The notes below the pieces were generated by a model. It had not been told where the DNA came from. It did not search any database and was given only the letters and a program-made list of their open reading frames with translations. Of a stretch of 64,000 bases of DNA, positions 26,120 through 34,951 are shown in pieces. The DNA is from Alkalimonas delamerensis. GTDB taxonomy: Bacteria; Pseudomonadota; Gammaproteobacteria; Enterobacterales; Alteromonadaceae. The stretch's first letter is position 1. The number at the start of each line of letters is the position of its first letter. The stretch is taken from positions 336,432 through 400,431 of the forward strand of contig NZ_JAUZVY010000003.1 in NCBI RefSeq assembly GCF_030717955.1, given 5' to 3'. The translations under genes were made by a program, and so were the position numbers.

Positions 26120-27463
26120 TTATGGTACCGCCACCAGCAGTTGTTGCTGTTGGTTTTGCAGTTCAGCCAGCACTTCAGTGGCCTGGGCAATAAAGTTCGT
26201 TTTATCGGCTCCGGTCAGTGCCTGTGCTTGCGGCAGTTGGACTGTCCGTGGGTTACGATGCACGCCATTGACCACAAACTCGTAATGCAAGTGTGGCCCG
26301 GTGACCCGACCGGTAGCACCCAGACGGCCAATCACCTGGCCCTGACGGACCCGGTCGCCAACCCGGACCTGACGGCGCGATAAGTGCAGGTACTTGGTGA
26401 CGATGTTGTTGCCATGTTGAATAAAGACATAGTTGCCGTTCAGATTGTTATAAGTGGATGCGGTGACCCGTCCATCGCCGGTCGCCATAATAGGAGTTCC
26501 GACGGGCGCCACGTAGTCGATGCCGTTGTGGGCCGCAACCCGCCCGGTGACCGGGTGCAGCCGTCGTGGGTTAAAGTTGGAACTGATACGGGTAAACTCG
26601 ACGGGCGCCCTCAAAAATGCCTGACGCATGCTGGTGCCATCTGGCTTGTAGTAATGGCCATCGCTATGGCGAACGGCCTGAATCAACCGCCCCTGATTGG
26701 TGAATTGGGCGGCCAGTATCTTGCCATTGCCGATGAACTCGTCGCCATTGTAATTGCGCTCAAACAAAACGGTAAAGCTATCACCGGCTCGGATATCGAG
26801 GGCAAAGTCGATGTCCCAGCCAAAGATGCTGGCTAGGGCCATTATCTGGTTGTTGCTAAGACCGGCATCCAGGCCTGCGTGCCAGAAACTGGAGCGGATG
26901 GTGGCCGCGGCATACTGGGTCCGCGTTTCAAGCTCCAGTTGCTCGCGTACCGCCTGAAAACGGCCTTCGTCATCACGAATTACCCGCAAGGACTCCAGCC
27001 GACTTATGGCGTAGTGAAGCTGCTGCAACTGACCCTCGTCATCCAGGCCAAACTCCAGCGTTTCCCCCGGAAACAGCCGGGTCAGGGTGCGGGTGCTGTC
27101 GCCAAGTGCCAGAATGGCCAGCATGGTTTGTTGGCTGACATTGGCCCGGCGAAATAAATTGGAAAGCGCATCGCCTCGTTGCACTGTCATGCTCTGCCAG
27201 TGCAGCGGATCGGCCGCCTGTTCGGGCTCTTCAGGCAAGACCTCGGTCTCCATTGCAACATCAACCGGTTCGACAGTGGGCGGTGCGAGAACTTCGGTAT
27301 GAATGCTTTCGGATGGCACTTCGGTGAGCAGATCCGAGGCGGACAGCTGTTCTGTGCTGTGGTCGGGGGTAGTGGGCAGCCAGATCACCCAGACCGACAG
27401 GATCAACAAACCGAGGATCAGCAGGCGATGAGGAACAGGAAGGCGAGACACCAGTCTTTGCAT
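26120..27463 (-). CDS. M23-family murein endopeptidase (MepM-like)
   Basis: A 447-residue envelope protein. An N-terminal membrane anchor or signal segment (about residues 14-32) is followed by an acidic Pro/Glu-rich region, a LysM-like/OapA module (about 95-140), and a C-terminal M23 metallopeptidase domain (about 300-410). The zinc ligands are complete: HNGID supplies His and Asp, and HLHYEF supplies the final His. Unlike NlpD in this window it should therefore be catalytically active, cutting D-Ala-mDAP cross-links as MepM/YebA does. It pairs with anmK in one operon, linking peptidoglycan hydrolysis to recycling, and is divergent from tyrS. Confidence 0.9.
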   Translation of the reverse strand: MQRLVSRLPVPHRLLILGLLILSVWVIWLPTTPDHSTEQLSASDLLTEVPSESIHTEVLAPPTVEPVDVAMETEVLPEEPEQAADPLHWQSMTVQRGDALSNLFRRANVSQQTMLAILALGDSTRTLTRLFPGETLEFGLDDEGQLQQLHYAISRLESLRVIRDDEGRFQAVREQLELETRTQYAAATIRSSFWHAGLDAGLSNNQIMALASIFGWDIDFALDIRAGDSFTVLFERNYNGDEFIGNGKILAAQFTNQGRLIQAVRHSDGHYYKPDGTSMRQAFLRAPVEFTRISSNFNPRRLHPVTGRVAAHNGIDYVAPVGTPIMATGDGRVTASTYNNLNGNYVFIQHGNNIVTKYLHLSRRQVRVGDRVRQGQVIGRLGATGRVTGPHLHYEFVVNGVHRNPRTVQLPQAQALTGADKTNFIAQATEVLAELQNQQQQLLVAVP

Positions 27464-27535
27464 GGGGTTTGATCGAATTACTGCCTAAATGAGCAGCATA
27501 GCGTTTTTTTTTCACCGATGCCAGTAGCGTGCAAT

Positions 27536-27563
27536 TTGCAACCGTGCTGGCATCAGTTAGAAT
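27536..27563 (+). promoter_or_regulatory. Probable tyrS promoter
   Basis: TTGCAA (27536-27541), 16 bases, TAGAAT (27558-27563), followed by a GC-rich GGCCGG start region. It lies 39 bases before the tyrS ATG. Confidence 0.6.
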
Positions 27564-27602
27564 GGCCGGTTCTGATTGCACCCTAATTTTTTGGAGACCA
27601 CC

Positions 27603-28805
27603 ATGACCAACTGGGAGCAGGCGTTTGCAGAGTTAAAACGCGGCTGCGAAGAGATTTTGCTGGAAGAAGAGCTGATTGCCAAACTCAAAGAAGGCAAGCC
27701 ACTGACGATAAAAGCCGGTTTTGATCCGACGGCGCCAGATTTGCATCTGGGGCACACCGTGCTTATCAACAAGTTGCGCACCTTCCAGCAGTATGGGCAT
27801 GAGGTGATTTTCCTGATCGGTGACTTTACCGGCATGATTGGCGATCCCAGCGGCAAAAACGTCACCCGTAAGCCTCTGAGCCGCGAGGATGTGCTGGCCA
27901 ACGCTGAAACCTACAAAGAGCAGGTGTTTAAAATTCTGGACCCGGCCAAGACCCGCATTGCCTTTAATTCGGAGTGGATGGGTGAGCTGGGGGCGGCTGG
28001 TTTAATTCGGCTGGCATCGCAACAAACGGTGGCGCGGATGCTGGAGCGGGATGACTTTAAAAAGCGCTTCGCCAACAATCAATCCATTGCCATTCATGAG
28101 TTTTTGTACCCGCTGGTGCAGGGCTGGGATTCGGTTGCACTTAAAGCCGATGTCGAAATGGGCGGAACCGATCAGCGCTTTAACCTGCTGATGGGGCGTG
28201 AGCTGCAAAAAGAAGCGGGTCAGCGGCCTCAAACTGTGATGATGGTGCCTTTGCTGGAAGGACTGGATGGCGTGCAGAAGATGTCCAAGTCGTTGGGCAA
28301 CTACGTCGGCATCACCGATGCACCCAATGAGATGTTTGGCAAAATCATGTCAATTTCCGACGATTTGATGTGGCGCTACTTCGAGCTGCTGAGCTTCCGA
28401 CCGCTGAGCGACATCGATGCGCTGAAGCAACGTATTGCTGACGGGGGCAACCCCCGGGATGTGAAGATTGAGCTGGCGAAAGAAATCATTGCCCGTTTTC
28501 ACGATGCCGCTGCCGCCGATGCTGCTGAGCAGGACTTCATTCAGCGCTTTTCCAAAAATGCGTTGCCGGATGACATTCCAGAGCTTGAGCTAAGCTGCGA
28601 AGCCGACGCCATGCCTATTGCCAACTTGCTCAAAGAAGCCGGCCTGGTCGCCAGTACCTCAGAAGCGATGCGGATGATCAAGCAAGGTGCAGTAAAGCGC
28701 AACGGCGATGAGAAAATCGACGACAGCAAGCTGGAAATTGCCAAAGGCAGCGAAGCCATCTACCAGGTTGGCAAGCGCAAGTTTGCTAAAGTCAGCTTGG
28801 TGTAA
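27603..28805 (+). CDS. tyrS: Tyrosyl-tRNA synthetase
   Basis: Class I synthetase of 400 residues, of the TyrRS type with the HIGH-like motif HLGH and an intact KMSKS (QKMSKSLGN). The C-terminal S4-like RNA-binding domain ends the protein (SEAMRMIKQGAVKRNG). The frame is open upstream, but GGAG at 27593-27596 sits six bases before ATG 27603. A hairpin terminator follows immediately. Confidence 0.97.
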   Translation: MTNWEQAFAELKRGCEEILLEEELIAKLKEGKPLTIKAGFDPTAPDLHLGHTVLINKLRTFQQYGHEVIFLIGDFTGMIGDPSGKNVTRKPLSREDVLANAETYKEQVFKILDPAKTRIAFNSEWMGELGAAGLIRLASQQTVARMLERDDFKKRFANNQSIAIHEFLYPLVQGWDSVALKADVEMGGTDQRFNLLMGRELQKEAGQRPQTVMMVPLLEGLDGVQKMSKSLGNYVGITDAPNEMFGKIMSISDDLMWRYFELLSFRPLSDIDALKQRIADGGNPRDVKIELAKEIIARFHDAAAADAAEQDFIQRFSKNALPDDIPELELSCEADAMPIANLLKEAGLVASTSEAMRMIKQGAVKRNGDEKIDDSKLEIAKGSEAIYQVGKRKFAKVSLV

Positions 28806-28807
28806 TG

Positions 28808-28838
28808 AGTAAGGGCGCATTCGGCGCCCTTACTTTTT
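28808..28838. terminator. Terminator between tyrS and the MscS gene
   Basis: AGTAAGGGCGC (28808-28818) pairs with GCGCCCTTACT (28824-28834), with a 5-base loop and T5 after it. It is convergent, so it probably works in both directions. Confidence 0.92.
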
Positions 28839-28846
28839 CAGTGACT

Positions 28847-30154
28847 TTAGTCGTCCTGATGGCGTTTAAGATCGGCTGGCATGGATTTAATATGCAAGTC
28901 CCGCTGAGGGTAAGGAATGGTGATCTTATGTTCCTTAAATGCCCGCCAAATCGCTAAATTCACTTCCGATTTGACGCCGCCGGTGCCATTTTCCGGGTCA
29001 GAAATCCAGGCACGTAGCTGCAGTTCAATGCCGCTGTCGGCAAACTCCATCAACCGAACCGTAGGAGCGGGCTCGGTCAGAATACGTGTTGAGGCTTTGG
29101 CGCATTCCAGCATCAGCGCCATCGCTTGCTCTGGATCATCGTCGTAACTGATTTGCACCGGGATCACCACCCGGACATTGCGATCGGCATAACTCCAGTT
29201 AATCACTTCGGACGTAATCAAGTTTTCATTCGGGATCAGCGTATCGACCCCTTCACGATTTCGCACCACCACGTAGCGGGAATTGAGCGCCTCGACCCAG
29301 CCAAATTTATCGCCTACCGTGATGACATCGCCGGGCTTGATGGAGCGATCCAGCACCAGAATAAAGCCGCTGATAAAGTTCGATGCAATGCGCTGCAAAC
29401 CAAAACCCAGGCCAACCCCAAGGGCACCACCAAAAATTGCCAGCGAGCTTAAGTTAATGCCGACCGCATTAAGGGCTATCAGAAAGGCCAGAGTCAGCAG
29501 GATAAACTTGCTGAACTTATTAAAGCCCACCCGCATGCTGGGTGAAATATAGGCTGAGCGCTGCAATTGCCGGCTAATCAGCTCGGACAGCCAAATCGCT
29601 ACGGTAAAGGCCAAGCCCACCAGCAGCAGCAGTTTGAGCACCGACAGCACCGAAACGCGATGTTCACCCAGACTCAGGGCCAGACTGTCCAAAAAGTCGA
29701 GCACCACCGGCAACCAGCCGATTAAATGCAACACCACACCTAGCCAAACCAGCACCGACAAGGCGCTTTCCGATGATTTAAGCAGTGGGTTGATGGTAAA
29801 AGCTTTGCGCAGCAAATAAATGCTGAAGCGGATCAGCGCCAGCGCCCAAAGCACCGGTACGGCAATGGCAAGCAACTGAACTGGCATGGCGTAGCCGGTG
29901 AGAATTGCTTTGGCCGGGATCACCACAGCCAGAGCAACCAAAGGCCATAGCAGGCGCTGGGTGCTGCGCACCGCGATATGGCGGATGCCTTGCTGAGTTG
30001 CCGAGGCTTTTGTTTCCAGCAGCTGTTGGATTCGGCGGTTTAATAATGAGGCAGCAATGGCCGCCGAGGCTAAGATTGCTAACTGCCACAAAGTAGCTGG
30101 GCTTAGCAGTTGTTCGAGATGTTGTTGCCACCAGTTGAGGGCGGATTCCAGCAT
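28847..30154 (-). CDS. MscS-family mechanosensitive ion channel
   Basis: A 435-residue protein with about five predicted membrane helices in the first 230 residues, then an MscS core. The pore-lining helix with small residues (SLAIFGGALGVGLGFGLQRIASNFISG) leads into the beta domain with the VGDKFGWVEALNSRYVVVRNREG signature and the cytoplasmic cage region. It is longer than E. coli MscS (286) owing to extra N-terminal helices, as in MscK/YnaI-type channels. It should release solutes on hypo-osmotic shock. An AEC transporter lies 20 bases upstream on the same strand. Confidence 0.88.
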   Translation of the reverse strand: MLESALNWWQQHLEQLLSPATLWQLAILASAAIAASLLNRRIQQLLETKASATQQGIRHIAVRSTQRLLWPLVALAVVIPAKAILTGYAMPVQLLAIAVPVLWALALIRFSIYLLRKAFTINPLLKSSESALSVLVWLGVVLHLIGWLPVVLDFLDSLALSLGEHRVSVLSVLKLLLLVGLAFTVAIWLSELISRQLQRSAYISPSMRVGFNKFSKFILLTLAFLIALNAVGINLSSLAIFGGALGVGLGFGLQRIASNFISGFILVLDRSIKPGDVITVGDKFGWVEALNSRYVVVRNREGVDTLIPNENLITSEVINWSYADRNVRVVIPVQISYDDDPEQAMALMLECAKASTRILTEPAPTVRLMEFADSGIELQLRAWISDPENGTGGVKSEVNLAIWRAFKEHKITIPYPQRDLHIKSMPADLKRHQDD

Positions 30155-30174
30155 GGATGGTCCTTGTTCGAAAT

Positions 30175-31092
30175 TCAGATAAGCAGCCAGTACACCACTG
30201 GCAAGGTCAAAAAGCTTAGCAGCACCCCAAAGCCGACCAGAGCACTGACCAGGCGGGGGGCCAACCCGGCCATAATGGCGATGGCGCCGGCTGAGATCAT
30301 CGGCGGCATGGCGGCCATAAAGACCACGGTTTGCAGCAGTGTTGTTTCAGACCGACTCCCTTTGGCTATAGCATAGGCCATCAGAGGCATCAGAACCAGC
30401 GTTACCAGCAAGCCAAAGCCAACTGGCTTCAGCTCGTTGGCGTCCAGGCGAAAGCGCAGACTAAAGCCAACCGCTATCATCACCACCGGCACCAGGGTCG
30501 CAGCCACATTGCTGAGCAACTGCTCAGCCAGTGGGGGATAGCTGCTGTGACGAAGCAACAATGCCAGCAGCAGCGCCAGCAGTGGCGGAGCGCTCAGCAC
30601 CTTGCGCAAGATGATGGCGGTGCTGGCCGGTTGTTTTTGGTTGCCGTAGAGACTGGCTAAAATGGTGGCCCAGCTTGCCAGCGCAATGAAAGAACCCAAT
30701 TGATCGTAAATAATGGCCACCGGCATCCGCTCCGGGCCCCAAAAGGCTTCCACCATCGGGAAACCAAGAAAGGAGGTATTGCCTAGTGGCAGCACAATCA
30801 GCAAGGCCACGATGACATCGCGGCTCCAGTTCAGCCAGCGTCCTATCAGCAAGGTAAGCGCAGCCACCATCAGCAGCAACAGCCAGGGTGTCAGCACCGG
30901 TAGCCAGAGCTGAGCACTAAAGGTGAGCGTTGGAATTTTTAGCAGCACCAAAGCGGGCAGGGCAACATTCAGGACATAGGCATTGAGGGCGCGAGCACTG
31001 TCAGCAGGCATGGCTGGTACCAGCCGCAGCAGCAGACCTATTAACAGGTAGCCCAGAATCAGGGCATAGTTGTCCAGCGGTAAGGCGGGCAT
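30175..31092 (-). CDS. AEC-family (auxin-efflux-carrier-like) transporter
   Basis: About 305 residues and up to ten membrane helices (about 5+5), with the family's conserved NTSFLGFPMVEAFWG motif in the centre. AEC proteins export or exchange small organic acids such as malate, but the substrate cannot be read here. The frame extends to a TTG at 31116; ATG 31092 gives the usual short N-terminus and is preferred. It overlaps nothing and probably shares transcription with the GIY-YIG gene upstream and the MscS gene downstream. Confidence 0.82.
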   Translation of the reverse strand: MPALPLDNYALILGYLLIGLLLRLVPAMPADSARALNAYVLNVALPALVLLKIPTLTFSAQLWLPVLTPWLLLLMVAALTLLIGRWLNWSRDVIVALLIVLPLGNTSFLGFPMVEAFWGPERMPVAIIYDQLGSFIALASWATILASLYGNQKQPASTAIILRKVLSAPPLLALLLALLLRHSSYPPLAEQLLSNVAATLVPVVMIAVGFSLRFRLDANELKPVGFGLLVTLVLMPLMAYAIAKGSRSETTLLQTVVFMAAMPPMISAGAIAIMAGLAPRLVSALVGFGVLLSFLTLPVVYWLLI

Positions 31093-31120
31093 CCGTGGTA
31101 CAGCTCCGGCAGTCAAAAGC

Positions 31121-31432
31121 TTATTCTAGCGTTTCAGCGTCCTTGGCTCCATCCGCCTTTTGGCGAATAAAGGCTTCTTTTTGCTGTTTGCTCAGTTGTT
31201 TAAACCGGTATTCGGCTTTACTGGCACTGCTGCGGCAAGGGTAGGGCTCTTGGTACAACAGCTGCAAAGGGCGCTGGCCACGCAAGGCCTTGGCGCCACC
31301 GGTAAGCTCGCCGTTGTGCTGGCGCAACCGGCGTTCAGGGTCTGTACTAATGCCGGTGTATATTTGCCCTTTGGCCGTGCTAAGCAGATATAAAAACCAG
31401 GCTTTCTCAGTCTGATGCATGCAAGCTGCCAA
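31121..31432 (-). CDS. GIY-YIG domain protein (YhbQ/UPF0213-like)
   Basis: Small 103-residue GIY-YIG nuclease-fold protein of the YhbQ type. The two tyrosines appear in WFLYLLSTAKGQIYTGIST and the catalytic Arg follows in DPERRLRQHN. Stand-alone members have been linked to DNA repair or turnover, but their physiological substrate is unclear. ATG 31432 overlaps the upstream lipoprotein gene by 26 bases; ATG 31420 is an alternative with less overlap. Confidence 0.88.
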   Translation of the reverse strand: MAACMHQTEKAWFLYLLSTAKGQIYTGISTDPERRLRQHNGELTGGAKALRGQRPLQLLYQEPYPCRSSASKAEYRFKQLSKQQKEAFIRQKADGAKDAETLE

Positions 31433-32609
31433 GTTTTGCTTTGTACAGGCCGCGTCGATCCGATGAGCGTGCGTAGTGGTGTGCTGTCAGCAAACGACGC
31501 TGTGCGGAGGCAAAGTGCCCCCGCAGATAATCGATTTGTGCCTGCCGGTAGTAGATTTCATCCAAATAAGGTGCGTAGTGCTGGGCTCGTTGCAAGTAGC
31601 GTTCAGCCCTAACCAGACTGTTCTGGCGTATGGCTTCATCTGCCAGGTAAATCCACTCGTAGGGATTGGGATCGTCAATCCTGGCGATGGCTTCATGTAA
31701 GGCTGCTGCGTCAGCCAGCCGCCCTTGCGATCGCAACATTTCACGGTAGTTTATCATGGCATTCAAGTTGACAGGGTTGTACTCGAGGATATGCCGGTAA
31801 AGTTTCTCGGCTGTGTGCTCATCTTGTTTCCGGCGATGAAGCACAGCCATAATATTAATGGCCGCAGCGTTCTCAGGAGCGATACGCAAAGCCTCCATGG
31901 CATAAAGAAAGGCGTTTTGCTCATCACCCTGTTTTAGGTACTCCGCCGCAACATTTTGATAGAACATTGAAATAAACAGTGACTCTGCAATCCAGCTGCC
32001 ACGGCTTCTGAGACTACCAGGAAAATAGTCGATGGTGCTGTTCGAAAACTGCACCACACCGGTTTCGGGGTTTCTGTTTGGAGGCGAAACGACCTGGGTT
32101 CGGACATGGCTGGATACATAGAGTGTATCCTCAAGCAATTCATAAATTGGCACGGAATAAACCAGTTGATACCGGACTTCAAGGCCGACCAATCGTGCGT
32201 ATGCTGTGGTCAGAGTAGCCAATGACATGCAGTTGCCCGCCTGCCCCTGTAAGCTCTCACTGGCTTTGAGGGTGGTACCGTAATAATGGAAATCAGCATA
32301 ACGACGCTCAATAAAGCTGGCCAGTCGTCGATCTGGAGCCAGATCTGAGCGGTTTTCATCAAAATAATAGTGCAAGAACTCTTGTTCTTGCTGCTCGGTC
32401 AATTGGAAGATATCACGGACAGATGGTGGCTTATCCAGAACTTCCTCGTTGAGCAACGCTTTATTGATTGGAAGCTGTTCAAATTGAACCACGGGTGTGG
32501 GGTTTTGAGAGGCAACTGCATCGGGGATAACTGCTGACGTTGTGGTACACCCCATCAGTAACAACAAGACAAGCTGAGTGAATAAACCCACTAGTATTGC
32601 GTGGCGCAT
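31407..32609 (-). CDS. Lipoprotein with transglutaminase-like and TPR domains
   Basis: Predicted 400-residue lipoprotein (lipobox LLMGC, Cys21). A transglutaminase/papain-like domain spans about residues 75-210, with a plausible catalytic triad: Cys127 in GNCMSLA, His168 in SSHVRTQ and Asp194 in TIDYFP. At least four TPR-like helical repeats fill residues 215-390. The combination suggests a periplasm-facing cysteine peptidase or amidotransferase with a protein-binding platform. I do not recognise a named family member. It overlaps the GIY-YIG gene and so is probably the first gene of a short operon. No chaperone or substrate gene is evident nearby. Confidence 0.75.
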   Translation of the reverse strand: MRHAILVGLFTQLVLLLLMGCTTTSAVIPDAVASQNPTPVVQFEQLPINKALLNEEVLDKPPSVRDIFQLTEQQEQEFLHYYFDENRSDLAPDRRLASFIERRYADFHYYGTTLKASESLQGQAGNCMSLATLTTAYARLVGLEVRYQLVYSVPIYELLEDTLYVSSHVRTQVVSPPNRNPETGVVQFSNSTIDYFPGSLRSRGSWIAESLFISMFYQNVAAEYLKQGDEQNAFLYAMEALRIAPENAAAINIMAVLHRRKQDEHTAEKLYRHILEYNPVNLNAMINYREMLRSQGRLADAAALHEAIARIDDPNPYEWIYLADEAIRQNSLVRAERYLQRAQHYAPYLDEIYYRQAQIDYLRGHFASAQRRLLTAHHYARSSDRRGLYKAKLGSLHASD

Positions 32610-32668
32610 TGGATGCTCCCATCGTTCGCATGAAGGTTCAGCATAGCAAAAATTCCTTTGCCTGCCAT

Positions 32669-32697
32669 CAGCAGAGGAGCTTTTGGCTCCCCTGCTG
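32669..32697 (-). terminator. Hairpin downstream of aguBA
   Basis: CAGCAG-A-GGAGC (32669-32680) pairs with GCTCC-C-CTGCTG (32686-32697) with one mismatch. On the minus strand a T5 run follows only about 12 bases later, so termination activity is uncertain. Confidence 0.45.
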
Positions 32698-32710
32698 AGT
32701 GATGCATCCG

Positions 32711-33856
32711 TTAAGCTAAAGGCTGTTGCTGAGTAATGCAGTGGATATTGCCGCCGCCAAGCAGAATTTCACGGCCAGGCACCAGCACCACCTCGCGCTC
32801 CGGGAACAAATTACGCAGGATGCTGGCGGCAACCTGGTCATTCGGGTCGTCAAAAGCTGGCATAATCAGGCCGCCATTGCACAGATAAAAGTTGATGTAG
32901 GAGCCAGCCAGCCGGGCATGTGCCTCGCGTGGTATGGTATGCAGCACTGAATCAACGCTGGCGTATTCTTCCGGCTCGGCGATAATGGGCGCAGGCAAGG
33001 GCAGTTTGTGCACTTTAATCGCACGACCCTTGGCATCGGTGCTGTTTTCCAGTACGGTAAGCGCCGCCTGGGAGCGGGCGTACTGTGGATCGTTTTCATC
33101 ATCAGTCCAGGCCAGCAGCACTTCACCAGGCCGGACAAAACAGGCCATGTTGTCGATGTGGCCATCGGTCTCATCCAGGTAAATACCCTGCTCCAGCCAG
33201 ATCACCTTGCTGGTGCCAAGATAATCATGCAGTATTTGCTCAATCTGCGCGCGGTTTAAATGCGGATTGCGATTGGGGTTGAGCAAACACTCCTCGGTGG
33301 TCAGTACGGTGCCTTCGCCGTCGACATGAATGCCGCCACCTTCCAGCACAAAGCCTTCGGTGCGATAACGCAGTTGTTGCTCGACACTGAGCACCTTGCT
33401 GGCAACCTGATCGTCCAGGTGCCAGGGGAAGTACAAGCCGCCATTCAGTCCGCCCCAGGCGTTGAATGTCCAGTCAATGCCCCGCACCTCGCCTTTGCCA
33501 TTCACCACAAAGCTGGGACCGGTATCCCGGCACCAGGCATCGTTGCTGGAGAGCTCAATCACCCGGATCCGCTCTGCCAGCTCAGGGCTGCTGTGCAGCT
33601 GGACCAGCGCATTGCCGTACTGGTTGGCCGAGACGCCAACGGTGACCGGTTCAAAGCGGGCAATGGCCTGAATCACCTGAGTAAAAGCGGCCTGAGCCGG
33701 TTTGGCACCCAAGCGCCAGTTGTCGGTCCGTTCAGGCCAAACCATCCAGGTCTGGCGATGCGGTTGCCACTCGGCAGGCATGTAAAAGCCATCCTGCCGT
33801 GGGGTTGTGCTTAGCGTGCGCGCCAACTTAGTTGTCACCCTGTTGGGTGAAACCAT
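32711..33856 (-). CDS. aguA: Agmatine deiminase
   Basis: Converts agmatine to N-carbamoylputrescine and ammonia; 381 residues. It is a guanidino-group-modifying (PAD-fold) enzyme with DGFYMPAEWQPH at the start, SNDAWCRDTGPSF, ETDGHIDNMACFV and the nucleophile Cys in GGGNIHCITQQ near the C-terminus. From ATG 33856 it overlaps aguB by 29 bases. GTG 33838 or TTG 33826 (which has AGGGTGA in front) would be shorter alternatives, so the start is unsettled. With aguB it forms the putrescine branch from arginine-derived agmatine. Confidence 0.94.
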   Translation of the reverse strand: MVSPNRVTTKLARTLSTTPRQDGFYMPAEWQPHRQTWMVWPERTDNWRLGAKPAQAAFTQVIQAIARFEPVTVGVSANQYGNALVQLHSSPELAERIRVIELSSNDAWCRDTGPSFVVNGKGEVRGIDWTFNAWGGLNGGLYFPWHLDDQVASKVLSVEQQLRYRTEGFVLEGGGIHVDGEGTVLTTEECLLNPNRNPHLNRAQIEQILHDYLGTSKVIWLEQGIYLDETDGHIDNMACFVRPGEVLLAWTDDENDPQYARSQAALTVLENSTDAKGRAIKVHKLPLPAPIIAEPEEYASVDSVLHTIPREAHARLAGSYINFYLCNGGLIMPAFDDPNDQVAASILRNLFPEREVVLVPGREILLGGGNIHCITQQQPLA

Positions 33857-34712
33857 CTTTGGTCAGCAGCGGCTGGTACAAATCGATACGGCGGTCACGG
33901 AACACGCCCCAGCCGCGACGGTTTTGCGCCACTTCATCCAAATCAAAGGTATGCACCAACACGGCCTCGGAGCGCTCGTCGGCTTCTTGCACCTTGGCAC
34001 CGTATTCATTGGCAATAAAGGAGCTGCCGTAGAAGGTGATGGCAAAATCATCTTCGGTTTCCACCCCAATGCGGTTGGAAGCAATCAGCGGCACCAGGTT
34101 GGCGGCAGCATGACCTTGTTGGGTACGCTGCCAGTGATCGCGTGAGTTCACGCTGGCATCGTGCGGCTCGCTGCCAATGGCGGTTGGGTAGAACAGCAGC
34201 TCTGCGCCCATTAAGGCCATGCTGCGGGCGCACTCCGGGAACCATTGATCCCAGCAGATGCCAATGCCGATTTTGGCATAACGGGTTTGCCAGACTTTAA
34301 AACCGCTGTCGCCCGGTGTGAAATAGAACTTCTCGGAGTAACCAGGGCCATCCGGGATATGGCTTTTACGGTAAACACCCAGCAGGCTGCCATCGGCATC
34401 CAATACAGCGATGCTGTTGTAGAAGCAGTTGCCGGCTTTTTCGTAGAAGCTGATCGGCAGCACCACCGCCAGCTCTTTGGCAATGGCCTGAAAGTGGCGA
34501 ATCGCCGGGTTTTCTTCTACTGTGGTGGCAAAATCCAGGTAAGCTTCTTTTTGTTTCTGGCAGAAGTAATTGCGCTCGAACAGCTCCTGCAGCAGGATGA
34601 TTTGTGCGCCCTGAGCCGCGGCCTGACGGACCAGTTTCTCACCACGGGCAATGTTTTCATCGACATTCCAACCACCGATCATTTGGGTGGCAGCAACCGT
34701 TACATTTCGCAT
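33828..34712 (-). CDS. aguB: N-carbamoylputrescine amidase
   Basis: Nitrilase-superfamily enzyme of 294 residues that hydrolyses N-carbamoylputrescine to putrescine, CO2 and ammonia. The Glu-Lys-Cys triad is visible: Glu in LLQELFERNYF, Lys in VYRKSHIPDGPGY and Cys in GIGICWDQWFPE. The sequence GHAAANLVPLIASNRIG is also typical. GGAGAAG lies five bases before its ATG. It is upstream of and overlaps aguA, forming a two-gene operon, and is divergent from ubiF across 239 bases. Confidence 0.95.
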   Translation of the reverse strand: MRNVTVAATQMIGGWNVDENIARGEKLVRQAAAQGAQIILLQELFERNYFCQKQKEAYLDFATTVEENPAIRHFQAIAKELAVVLPISFYEKAGNCFYNSIAVLDADGSLLGVYRKSHIPDGPGYSEKFYFTPGDSGFKVWQTRYAKIGIGICWDQWFPECARSMALMGAELLFYPTAIGSEPHDASVNSRDHWQRTQQGHAAANLVPLIASNRIGVETEDDFAITFYGSSFIANEYGAKVQEADERSEAVLVHTFDLDEVAQNRRGWGVFRDRRIDLYQPLLTKDGFTQQGDN

Positions 34713-34795
34713 TTAACTTCTCCGTTAGAGTAAGCCGAGCCCCCCGAATTCGTGTCGGAGAACCCTTCAATAAAGGCGCGCAAAATGCCGTATTT

Positions 34796-34834
34796 TTCAA
34801 CAGCCGTCAACTGCTTTTAATGGCAGCTGTTGAA
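34796..34834. promoter_or_regulatory. Inverted repeat in the aguB-ubiF divergent region
   Basis: TTCAACAG (34796-34803) pairs with CTGTTGAA (34827-34834), and an inner CTGC/GCAG can also pair. There is no T-run on either side, so it is more likely an operator or RNA structure than a terminator. The rest of the 239-base gap shows no confident promoter by eye. Confidence 0.35.
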
Positions 34835-34951
34835 TTCTGCCTGAGCCTCAGCGATCAGACATGGCATCGTGACTTCTGTCGTCTGCCAATGCAGCACAGA
34901 CCATACATTTTAGCGTACAATAATCCGGTTGAAAAATGCAGAGGGCGAAAG

